A stretch of 64,000 nucleotides of DNA from Blastomyces gilchristii SLH14081 (taxonomy: Eukaryota > Ascomycota > Eurotiomycetes > Onygenales > Ajellomycetaceae): positions 3,064,386-3,128,385 of the forward strand of contig NW_003101682.1 of NCBI RefSeq assembly GCF_000003855.2, given 5' to 3'. The position numbers and the translations under genes are program-made. The notes beneath the pieces were generated by a model that did no database searches, was not told where the DNA came from, and saw only the letters and a program-made list of their open reading frames with translations. This document shows, piece after piece, positions 34,205 through 45,200 of this stretch (the stretch's first letter is position 1; each line of letters opens with the position of its first letter).

Positions 34205-35009
34205 TTATTCTATCTATTCTTTTTCCTCTTGATTCCAACCCAGACAGGCAATTTTGGTGCTTTTTTCGGTGCTTGCCCATTGACACTGACTGATACCATT
34301 TGAAACGCAATTATTGTCTGCTTTCTGCTGGTGGTACTACGTGTCCACTTGCTGGAATATAACTCGGAGCCATTCATTATCATCAACTTCCTAGAGTTCT
34401 TTTGTAGCAGAAACCGCTTGCTTCTCTTAAGGTATCGTTGTTTCTGTTCCCCTCCTCCCTGTCGCTCAACCTTGATTCAACAACAGAACTCTCAAGTCAA
34501 TATATTAAACAACATGGCCTAAAATCACTTTCATTCTTGTGCAATTCCTTATTTCAATGTTTGGATACTCCGAACAATAGCTAATGATATTTTTCGACTG
34601 CAATTAACAGTGATATTCTCTCATTGTTGATTGTTTTACGGTTGTGAGATACCGGCCACCACAGCAACCGAGAGTCCCAATATCTCTCTCACTCACTCAG
34701 CATAACGCTTATCATGGAGGATGCTGTGACAACGTGTAGCTATAAACACTTGTCGTCGACATCTTCGTAACTTTCTCAACAAAACCTATTTGGAGTCATT
34801 CAAACCCTGTCAGAGCTGGCGTCGTCTCTGTTGATCCTGGGGTCTCCAACTTTTTATATCACAGCCCAGTCTGTCTGGACTTTTTGCTGGTCACTCTTTT
34901 CGCCTCTTTTCGCATTATATCAACACCAACAACCATACCCACCGCCCACCCCACTCACAAGCCCTTGTCACTACTGCTACCATTATAACATCTTACCTAT
35001 TCTTTAACC

Positions 35010-36607
35010 ATGGCGGGTCGTCAATACGCCAGCCCTCAATCCAAGGAGGATTCTGCCTGGGCATGGATCGCTGAACACTACAACCAACCAGAGACCTATG
35101 AGATCCCCCTTCGTACCATGTACGCCCTGAATTCCACCGTTGGAGCTCATCCCCCTTTCTCGCGTCTCCCCAAGAGTCCTGGCGCCGCCCCTACTTCGCC
35201 CTTCTCCCGTGAATTCGACGGAAACGCGTTCCCTCCATCGCGTCACAACCCCGGACACAAGGAGGAGAAAAACCCCGCGTTTAACGTGAACACCGCTGCT
35301 GCGCTTTTTAAAATGCATCTCATGTCCCAGATATCTCAATTGCCTTCTCAACCATGTTCTCTACCCCCCAACTTTATTGCTTCTTTTGTCCGCCGCTGTT
35401 TCCCGGAAAATCTCGCGCTCGTCGACTTTCCCCAAGCATTGACCGCCCTCGACTACCTCCGAGACCTTGAGCAGCGTCGGGGAAAAGAGATCAAAGCTGC
35501 CTTGGAGAAGCTTGGAGTGCTTGACTGCGCCTTTGACAAAGATGATCTTGCCAGGCGGTATCCGGGGGTTGCGAGCTGGATCGATTCGATCATGGAAAAG
35601 GATAGAATTGCTGCTGCTCTATACTCACAAGTTTACCTCCGTCTTAGACATTGGGTAAGCCACTAACACTAACCTAAACGCAGAATGAATGAATCCTTGT
35701 CTTCACACTTGTATGCTCATTGCTAACATTGATCTCAGACTCTAATTAATGAGATGCTTCTCCCTCCTTTCAACAAAGCACACTGCGTCGCCATGCTCAA
35801 TACTCTTTTCCCCGCCGTGATATCTGTACGTCCTGCTGCCCACGTTTGTGAAAGGTTGCTCATGGAAGAGCGACAGAGGTTCTTCAGGTACATATGCCAA
35901 GTAGAAGATAAAGGTCAACGCGTGCTTGACCCCCTCATTTCAAAGGACAAGCGGCCAGGGGAGTCTACAGGATGGCCGGTGGTTCATGAATATATCAACA
36001 AATACATGTTCTCGGCAATTGACATCATCAACGAATGCTTCGAAGTCAACTGCCGCGACAGCCTCGAGGAACAATCTGGATATTATGGACATAACAAGGG
36101 CCGAAAGGTCGATTCGGGAATCAGCTTTGGATCCAACAGTGACTACCACCGCCCGTCAACCAGCAGCAGCTCCGGCAACACGAACAACGACAACCACAAT
36201 AATAACAATAACAACATAAACCACAACTACAACAACAGCACGAGCACCACCTCCAGCAGATTCTTCAACAAACCACTCCCGCCATCCCCAACAGCCAAGG
36301 CGGCGAAACTGCCCAAGTCCAGCAAAAACAGTGGCAGCTCCACCCTAGAACGCATCGGCAAGGAATTGCGCAAGATGCGCTCGCGCGGCGACTTCATCGA
36401 GAACAAAGTCAAGCCACCCAAATCATCGCGTACCGTCGGGGCGCTCCGCAAAATGCGCTCGGCGAGCATTCTGGGCGAACGCGATCGAAGTCTTGGCAGT
36501 AGCCATGGCGAGGACGAGTTTGACGCTGAGGAGTTTCGACGGAAGCGGATGATTTGGGAGGCGAAGCACAATCATACCCACAGCAACAGCAGCAGCAGCA
36601 GCAGCAG

Positions 36608-36639
<32 letters not shown>

Positions 36640-36734
36640 ACAACAACCACAACAATATTAAGGCCAATTCCAATCACGCACAGGCCGATGGGGCAAATCC
36701 TCATTTGAAACATAACAAACGAGTCAGCGCGTGA
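35010..36734 (+). CDS. Conserved fungal protein of unknown function with Asn/Ser tracts
   Basis: Two exons (35010-35654 and 35739-36734) encode 546 residues. The ATG has a strong context (accATGg). Residues 1-60 include SKEDSAWAWIAEHYNQPETY and EIPLRTMYALNST, then a helical region with SQISQLPSQPCSLPPNFIAS, FVRRCFPENLALVDFPQALT and ALDYLRDLEQRR; I recall similar proteins in Aspergillus and related fungi but no named function. The second exon gives a helical extension (TLINEMLLPPFNKAHCVAML) and then a disordered tail with Asn, Ser and His tracts and basic patches such as ELRKMRSRGDFIENKVK. No membrane span or catalytic motif. The very long non-coding upstream region suggests a regulated gene, possibly with a long leader. 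Confidence 0.82.
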
Positions 36735-36858
36735 TTTATTATGTTTTTAACGTTCATTACCCTTTGTTTCAATATGTTACAAGAATGAGCTGGCTTTTAT
36801 TTTTTCATTCTTTCGTTTTACAATTGTTTATCAACTACCACTTTCTTTCCTTTTTTTT

Positions 36859-36898
<40 letters not shown>

Positions 36899-37257
36899 TT
36901 TCAACCCAACACCAAGGTATGTGAAAACGAAATCCGATCGCTTATGGAATGACACGAAACATGAAACTGGATGGCCCGCTTTATTAGTCTTTTTCTTTCG
37001 CTTTTTATGGAGTTTTATCCTTTACTTTGATTTTTCACTCTCTCGTCACGCCTGGTCGTCCGTCCTTCGTTTAACAAGTTATGATGATGGAGAAAGACAC
37101 GCTCTTTTACTGACTGTAATGATATATTTCCCCCCCTTCCTTCCTTTCTTCCTTCCCACCCCCCCTTTTTTTTCTTTTTTTTTTTTTTTTTGTCTGTGGG
37201 TTTTGACTACCACTCTACATGCGCGTTCCATTTTCGCGTGCAAGCAACCCAAAGTCG

Positions 37258-37279
37258 AAGTCCGTTCCAGAACGGACTT
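37258..37279. repeat. Inverted repeat: 9-bp stem, 4-nt loop, followed by T run
   Basis: AAGTCCGTT and AACGGACTT flank CCAG, and five T follow at the 3' arm. It looks like a bacterial intrinsic terminator but is in a eukaryotic 3' flank, 524 bp after the orphan stop. Confidence 0.6.
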
Positions 37280-38201
37280 TTTGGTGTACCACCTCGATAT
37301 CTAGGATTTCCCTTTTATTATTTCACGATGTTCTCTCTTGACTCTGTTGGGAACGCTGGAGCAAAAAAAATAAAAATAAATAGATAAATGCATTGTTGAA
37401 AATTGTTGGAGTCGCGTTCGTTGCTGCTTGATTCATTATTCATTATGGCGATTACAAATACCGATGCATCCAAAAACTCTTTTGGACATTGCATTGTGTA
37501 CCTTGCAATATTCCCCCCCCCCTCCCCTTTTTTTCTTTTTGCTACACAGCGTTGGAATTAAACATTTTGGGGCGCGGGAACGAGAATCTTAGGATTATTT
37601 CAGCTAGTGTCTGGTTCGATTTCCTCGTGGACACATGGCATGGGTTTTTTCTTCGGTTTCTCCTCTTTTTTTTTTTCTGTTGCCTCTTTAGGCAATACTT
37701 TTTCCCTTTTACCTTTTTCGGAATCCTCCCCCCACAAAAAAAAAAAAAAGAATCAGAGACCTAAAGCATGACTGATTCGGGTCCACGCCGAGGGAAATAA
37801 AAAAAATTTAAAAAAAAAATGCCGCAAACAGGTTGTGTTACGTTAAGAGCGAGGAGCGGGCAAAAAAGAGAAAGGGGGAAACACGTGGTATAACGGCGAA
37901 GGAAAAAAAAAGGCCTCAATCTTATTTTAATTCCCTCTTTTTTTTTCTATGTTGAATTTCTAAAAAAAAAAAAAAAATATCATGGCTCCCCACGAGGAGA
38001 GAGAATGCAATAATATGCGGAATGCAGAATGCAGACAGGGTGTGGCGATATGAACAGGGCGTGAGGAGAACGTGGAGATATTCCTTTTTTTATTCCTTTT
38101 TTTCCTTTCTTTTACTTATTCTTGGACCTTCTACATGGTCATTCTTTTGAGATGAACTGCCTGATGCAATTCATTTTGAATATGCGGGGTGAGAGAGCAT
38201 A

Positions 38202-38244
38202 GGGCAGGGCGGGGCGGGGCGGAGCGGGGTGGGGGGGGGGGGCG
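38202..38244 (+). repeat. G-rich block with G-quadruplex potential
   Basis: Seven or more runs of three to twelve G separated by one or two bases within 43 bp. Confidence 0.7.
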
Positions 38245-38366
38245 TGCCCGTTGCTGTATCTGCTGCAATCTGCTCTCTGCTATTCTACTACGCCGTATGC
38301 CTCTCAAATGCATGCATACCCCGGATACCTTTGAATGTGGTTTTCTTTCCTGGTTCTCTGTTCTTT

Positions 38367-38396
38367 ATGTCCAGCTGTGTGATGTCAGCTGGACAT
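38367..38396. repeat. Perfect 11-bp inverted repeat with 8-nt loop
   Basis: ATGTCCAGCTG and CAGCTGGACAT are exact reverse complements around TGTGATGT. A stable RNA or cruciform hairpin is expected. Confidence 0.7.
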
Positions 38397-39361
38397 TTGA
38401 TTCATTTCATTTTCTTCCTCTCTTGGGGCTGCTGCTGGCTTTTGTTTTGAGATGGAATGCGGGCGATGAAAAATGAACTATTTCTGTTTTTCTTTTTGTG
38501 CCTTTTTTTTTGTGTATCTCTCTCTTTTCTTTTTTTTTTTTTTTTATTCGCCGGCGAGTTTGTAACGTATGTAGCTGCTCTGTACTGCTATGGGAAATGA
38601 TCGAGAAAGGGGGAGGGGAAAGAGAAGAGATGTTGTATTGAATGAAGTACAAAAAAATTAAATGAAAATAGTAAGAATAAAATCACTTTAATAACTGTAA
38701 TTGGTATACTCCAACTATTCGGGCGTCTACACTTCCTTGGTCCAAGGTTGTTTCTGCTACTATATAATAATAATAATGTTGGGGGTCCCGCGGTTGATCG
38801 GCCCTTCTACCAGCAGTGCGCTGGTGGTGATTGAGCTCTTTTGCCCCAGTAGCCTACAAATAATAATAATAGCTATCGACAGCGAGAGCAGTTCGCTAAC
38901 AAGCCGAGGTAAGCTTTGTGGGGGGGGAGGAGGAGGGTTGTCCACTCCGCTACACACTCCCCATTCCACTCCATCCCAACCCATCCACCACCTTGGGGAT
39001 GGGTTGCTTGCTTGACGCAGTTAATAATAAATAATAATCGATCCAGCCAGCGGGCGCCAAATACCTACCCCCCCTCGACGGAGCTATTGTGTCAATTTTA
39101 TCCCGAGGTCGGCTCGGATACGGCTAGATAGATCCCTTGCAGCTGCGCTGGCTGAACCCTACATATATATCCGCACCTAGACACCCATATTAATGGAATG
39201 GCAAAACTGCCTGTATTATTCTGGCTTGCATGATGATAATAAGACAAGCATCAACAGCTGACTGATTTACCCCGTGCTGCGTCTTCTCTGGTTGGTCGAA
39301 AACAGGATCCATATTAGATACTGTACTGTTCATCAGACAAAATTAATTATATATCGTAATA

Positions 39362-41390
39362 ATGGATCCGGGAAAGCAATTTGGCAGCGCCCTGCCATGG
39401 GCTGAGCCAGCTTGGTGAGTTTGCAGCGAACAACAAGCCCTGCTATTTGCGGGCATTCTCACTCCATCTGATTTGTTCTATTGTTTTGGTGTAGAATGAC
39501 TATACATAAGAGGTCGGAAATCGGTGCATTTTGTTAACATTCGGATGGATTGCAGGTACTCCGGGCGTCCCTCACCATATTACAACCAATCTCATTTCAG
39601 ACTGCGCGATGCAGTGCGCAAATGGACGGAGGAGGTACGTTACTATCTGTCTCTCTATCTCCAACTTAAAACTTCCGCGTGAAGGAAAAGATCGTATGAA
39701 AAGGGGGAAAAAAGTAAAAAGAAATCCGTCCTTCAAACTCACATATTCGCTACATGCTCCATTTTGCATAGAACGTCGTTGATAAAACGGACGAATGGCG
39801 AGAAGCCGGCAAGGTGCCGGATGAAGTGTATCTGAAGTGCGCACACGACGGACTCCTGCTCCCAATTGCCTTTGGCAAGTCCATACCGGAGGAATTTGCA
39901 CATTACCCCATCATCGGTGGCATCAAGGCCAGTGAGTGGAATGGGTTCCACGACCTTGTGTTGTGGGATGAGTTGTACCGTGGCGGGGCCATTTCCAGTA
40001 TCTTCGTGGGGTTGGTAGGTTATTTTCATCAACCTCCCCCCCGCACTTCCCGCGGTTGGAACTCAGAGATGTGGTATGTTCCTGTGTACGTACTGACTTT
40101 ATATGGCCTGTTTCTCTAGACTGTGGGAGCACCACCTATTAGGCAATTCGCGTCGCCGTGGTTGCAGAAGAAGATTTTGCCGGAGATCCTGAGCGGGGAG
40201 AAGAGAATCTGCCTTGCTGTTACGGAGCCGTCTTGCGGATCCGATGTTAGGAACTTGACCACGACGGCTGAGAAATCTGCGTGCGGGAAGTATTATATTG
40301 TCAATGGAGAGAAGAAGATAAGTTTTTTCTGAAGCACAACTTTCTTCATATCAAGAAGTATTGGCTGACGTCGACTTTACTGGATCACCAATGGCATGTA
40401 TTCTGACTATTTCATGGTGAGTTTTTTTTTTTCCATCAAAATCGGGAAAGATGTGCAAATAAGGGAACTTTTTAAATTTTTTCAAAGAAATCAGCTTCCA
40501 AATTATCACATATCTAACGACTTGTTCCTAGACCGCCGTCCGAACTGGTGGCCCTGGTGCTGAGGGTATCTCCTTCCTCCTGGTCCCTCGTACCGAAGGG
40601 ATGCGCACACGCAAAATCGAAATCGGCGCCGAGGGCCTGAGCGCCACAACATATGTTATCTTCGAGGACGTCAAGGTGCCCGTCGAGTACCTCGTCGGCT
40701 CTGAGGGCCAAGGATTCCGATACGTCATGAGCAACTTCAATCATGAGCGTCTGTGGATCGCCTTCCAGAGCCTTCGCAACGCCCGCACCTGTCTGCAAGA
40801 TGCAATGGCGTGGGCTATGAAGCGCGAGGCATTTGGCATGAAGCTGATTGAACAGCCAGTCGTGAGGTATAAATTCGGCATTATGGCGAAAGAGGTTGAG
40901 GCGCTGCAGGCGTGGACGGAGCAGATTGTCTACGAATTGGACCATTTGAGCTATCAGGATGGGAATCGGCAGTTGGGTGGCGTTACGGCGCTTTTGAAGG
41001 TAAAGGGTGGGCAGGTGAATAAGTTTGTTGCGGATAACTGTGTGCAGATTATGGGAGGGTATGCAATCATCCCTATATCTTTCCTCCCCCTATCGACTTT
41101 TTTTCAATGGGTCTTTGGATTCTTTGCTAACGGGATCTTGAAACTGCAGGCTGGGTCTCACGAAGACTGGTCAGGGTTCTCGTATCGAGGCGATTTCGCG
41201 CGGCACTCACTCATTGATCGTTCCCGGTAAGTTTGATTTTCGGTGGAATTGTCGTGCTCAGACCATGATTTTCACTACTAACACCCCCGTGCTTTGTATA
41301 GGTGGATCGGAGGACGTGCTCATTGATTTGGGCGTCCGGGAGGCACTCAAGCTTTCAGCTGTCAAGGTGAAGAAAGGTGCAAAGTTGTAA
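39362..41390 (+). CDS. Acyl-CoA dehydrogenase-family flavoprotein, eight exons, one AT-AC intron
   Basis: Exons 39362-39414, 39556-39634, 39772-40014, 40120-40317, 40381-40416, 40532-41058, 41150-41226 and 41302-41390 give 433 residues. Features in order: PWAEPAWYSGRPSPYYNQSH; AVTEPSCGSDV, the first family signature, near residue 165; NGEKKWITNGMYSDYFM; MSNFNHERLW; and QIMGGLGLTKTGQGSRIEAI. Members oxidise acyl-CoA with FAD; this fungal subgroup has an undefined substrate. The expected catalytic Glu of the C-terminal loop (EGT in MCAD) aligns with PGGSED. No mitochondrial presequence or cytochrome b5 domain is present. The intron at 40318-40380 begins ATAAGT and ends TTTAC; every other intron is GT-AG. 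UGGT follows on the same strand. Confidence 0.87.
40318..40380 (+). other. Probable U2-type AT-AC intron
   Basis: 63 nt starting ATAAGT and ending TTTAC, with a CTGAC branch-like motif about 13 nt before the end. It interrupts GEKK|WITNG in phase 0. See findings. Confidence 0.75.
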
Positions 41391-42234
41391 AATGTAAATG
41401 AACATGCGGCTTGGGAATTTGATAGTTAGTTACCTGTCAATGGAGACCGGTAGAGAAGCAAGGGCGGAGAATATGATCAGTTATATCCGCCTTAGGTGGC
41501 AGGCCGAATTCCTAGGTAACGTTTTTGAGGTTTCGCGCCCTTTTTCTTAGCTCTGCACAAGTGCTGTAATGTATGTATGTACTGTACATATATTTTTCGG
41601 CATATCTGCTGGTCATTTCAATTTGATAACTACTGTGACCATAAGAATTTGCACAAACGCGGCTTGTGAATATGTATTATTGCTTCCATTGGCTCAGACA
41701 TGTCGTGCCTTTAGTGACTGGCCTTTTTCAGAGAACTGCAGTTTATATACATTCCGTTGATATTCTATTGATGTTGCTCAGCAAGATTCAGGGGTAAGCT
41801 GCGGATGTTGTGATGAATTTTATATCAGCACTTTTGGCTCGCAGAGTTAAACGTAGAACGGGGTAGGTACGGTAGGTAATATATGCCAACAGAGCTATCT
41901 GCTGACTCAGCCAGATATTTACCTAGTTAGGTGTCCGAAACATCACGACCAGCTTACTTTCAACAAGGCCACATTCAGTTGTGGTTTCATACGCTGTCGC
42001 TCTTTGCCATCTTGAATATATTGGCTCTAATTAAGTATTAATACAGTTTCCGCACGGGAAATATGTTATTCTAGCGGTTCGGTGGGAATTGCTCCTATCG
42101 CAACAGCTCCATAACCTGGATCTAGCTTGGTTGTGCCATGTTAAGAGCTATCTGGATGGGACTGATATACATCCCATTGGTTTCCACATACACAGACTCT
42201 AAAGCTGTACATTCGCTCATCACGCGTATACACC
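41391..42234. other. Intergenic; UGGT promoter
   Basis: 844 bp between tandem genes. Small ORFs only. A TGTATGTACTGTACATA-type element lies near 41,572. Confidence 0.55.
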
Positions 42235-45200
42235 ATGACCTTTAGATACCATCCATTCCCCTGGCGATTGGGGGGCCTGGCGCTTTTTGGGGCCTCTTTG
42301 CTATTTACCTCCAATGCTATCGCAGGCCCTTCAGTCAATGTCGCCTTAACAACCTCATTCAATGCTGCGCCATATCTGGTAGAGCTTTTGTATGTTTTTA
42401 TTCTCTATTAAAGGGCTCTCCTCGTTTTCTTGGAAAGGAAACAACATTCTGAACTAAAACTAATTGAGAACCTAGAGAAACTGCTGCGGAGGAGAATTCT
42501 ACCTGCTACTTCCCCCTGCTGGATCGCATTGCTGAAGGCACATTCGCAGAAATCACAACGGATCAAGGCCTCTATGAGCGATTTACACAGCTACTGCAAG
42601 AGGATGGACACCTTACTCATCCCGAAGCTATTTCGTTGTTTAAATTTGCCTTATCGTTGCGATCCACGGCGCCGCGGATCGAAGCTCACTATCAGTATTA
42701 TAATACTTCAGTGGAGCCGTCGTTAATGGCCGCGCAAGATGCGGTCTGCACTGTGTGGGCGCATTATGATGGCGACCAGTATTGCTCACCCAGTTTAGAA
42801 TATGCACAGCAGAGCGTGTCTGGAGACCAGTGAGTGAGTGATATTCCGCTTTGTAGAGAATTGGGGACTAATATAAATAATAGGCACGATCGAATTTTGC
42901 CGTTTGACCGAGTGCTTGGAGATTCTTCTTTGCCTCCATTAATCCTATATGCTGACATTACGTCACCTCTCTTTGGTGGGTTCCACCAGGAACTTATCGA
43001 GAAAGCTCGCGACGGCCAGTTCTCATATAGGATTCGATATCGGCCATCTGGGTCTGAAGTCCCGAGACCGCTTTTCGTCAATGGATATGGAGTGGAGCTT
43101 GCCCTTAAGCGGACGGATTATATCGTGATCGACGATCGAGACGCGAAACAGAGGGTCCTACAGGATAATGATGCAGAAAAACCTACATTAGCACCCGCTG
43201 AGGATCTAGAAGAAGAGCCACCTGCGGACTTGAAACCCTTATCTGCATCTGAAGTGTCTACCCTTGGCATGAACGCTGCCAGTTTCGTTATGAGCAGTGA
43301 TGACCCATTCGCGACTCTATTAAGGCTATCACAAGACTTCCCGACACATTCAGCAACAATTGCGAGCGGAAAAGCATCGTCTAAGTTTACTAAAGAGTTG
43401 AAACAAAATCGAGCTGCCCTGTTACCTGAAGGGCACAACGTTATGTGGGTCAACGGTCTGCAAATAGACCCTCGAACCATTGATGCATTCTCGCTGCTCA
43501 ATCATTTCAGACGTGAAGGGAAGTTAATCAATGGTTTTCGGAAATTTGGTCTATCTGGGCAACAGGGTGTGAATCTTTTGTCCAACCCAGTTCTTGCTAA
43601 AAGCCATGCAGCCGGCGATCCCCTGAGATATGATTATAGGGATGAGTTTGAAGGTGGTGGTGTAATTATTTGGTTAAATGACCTTGAAAAAGACCATCGG
43701 TACAATGGCTGGCCGAGCGATCTTAAATCGGTGAGTAGACTTGAAATCCCCATTTGCCCATTCTCTTTCTAAGCTATTTAGAAACCTGCTGTGGATAGAA
43801 ATCTAACTTTATCATTTGTAGCTACTCAGAATCACGCTCCAAGGCCAGCTCCCCCCGGTTCGCCGGGATATACACAATGTCGTCATTCCTGTCGATTTGA
43901 CCTCCCCAGAGGATGTTAGAATTGTTGCTGAGACTCTTCTAATACTCGTTAAGAGAATGGTACCAATCAGGTTTGGTATTGTGCCCTTAGTACACAATAA
44001 GAATACTCTAGGACAGGCCAAAATTGCTCATCACCTACTTGATGCCTACGGAATTGGCGCTTTGATCAGTTACTTGCAAGCTGTAAGTTTCCGCATTACC
44101 CGAGTGTATGTATTCGTTCGTAAAATTAATATTCTACGCATAGTCATTGTCCGCAGACAAAGTGGCCTCTCCGGATCGCGCTAGTTTCACATCTGCATTG
44201 GAAAACCGTAAATTGCGAGAAGACCGTACGCCCCTTGCTTTCGAAGATGCTTTAGAATCGGACAATTACGACCCGATACTCTCCAACACCAAGTCTTACC
44301 TCGAACGGCTGGCCGTTAAAGGAGAAGTACTACCATTTTTCGTGAACGGTGTTGCCTTCATGCGCGACGAAAGTTTCCTTCAATATATGCTCGCAAGCCT
44401 CTCTAAGGATTTGGAGGATATTCAACGACGTGTTTACGAAGGCACGATTGATGAGGATGTTTGGGTTCCTTCTCATTTCCTCCAAGGAGCGTTGCAAGGT
44501 CGAAACCCCTTGCTTATCCCCGAGAACCCTACTGAAATTCTAACCGTCGACCTCGACGAAATGTATATGAATCATAAGGATATTTTTGACACCACCCTGC
44601 GAATCCCCGCTGCTGCTGAATCGGAACATCCGCTGTTGGATTGGAGTAGCATCATTTTGGTAGCTGACCTGGACAGCGACGCTGGAGCTAAACAGCTTAC
44701 TTACCTGCTGGAGCTTCACAAAAAACATCCTGGAGTTGAGATTTTACTGCTGCATAACGGCGAGAGCTCATCGACTTCCCAAGCCCTGTCGACAAGACTT
44801 TACAGCATCCGGAATGGCCGTGACCTTGACCCAACCGTTATCACTGCAGCTCTTGGTTCTGAAAACGAAGAGCCCTCAGATTCTGCAGCTGCATCCGCTT
44901 ATTGGAAGACTGTTCAGCCGCTGGTGAAAGAAATTGGATTTGGAACTAGCGAAATTGGAATGGTGGTAAATAGCAGGGTGATTGGCCCGATGCCCTCATC
45001 AACCACCTTGGATATTCAAGACCTGGAACAACTGCATATGTACGAGCAGTCAAAGCGAGTCGGAGTACTTTCAAGGGCGGCCTTTGAGCTAGGCTTGGAA
45101 GCCAACATTTCTGATCCCCTGGGCCTCGCAAGGCTACAGGCCCTAGCTTCGCTGTCAGCAACCTCCAACGTCCCAGAAGGAATATATGGCTCCGGCCAAA

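Larger units (their letters stand above)
36735..39361. other. 2.6-kb intergenic region with hairpins, T/A runs and a G-rich patch
   Basis: Long 3' flank of the orphan gene and promoter of the acyl-CoA dehydrogenase gene. It contains a T run at 36,866-36,895, two strong inverted repeats (37,258-37,279 and 38,367-38,396) and a G-rich block at 38,202-38,244. No ORF looks real. Confidence 0.55.

Noticed and set aside
37258..37284. Bacterial-type terminator implying horizontally acquired DNA
   Set aside because: Flanking genes are spliced fungal genes and codon use does not change; kept only as a hairpin.
40321..40416. A GT-AG intron starting at the GT in ATAAGT
   Set aside because: All AG sites available put WITNGM out of frame or behind a TGA, so the conserved motif is lost.
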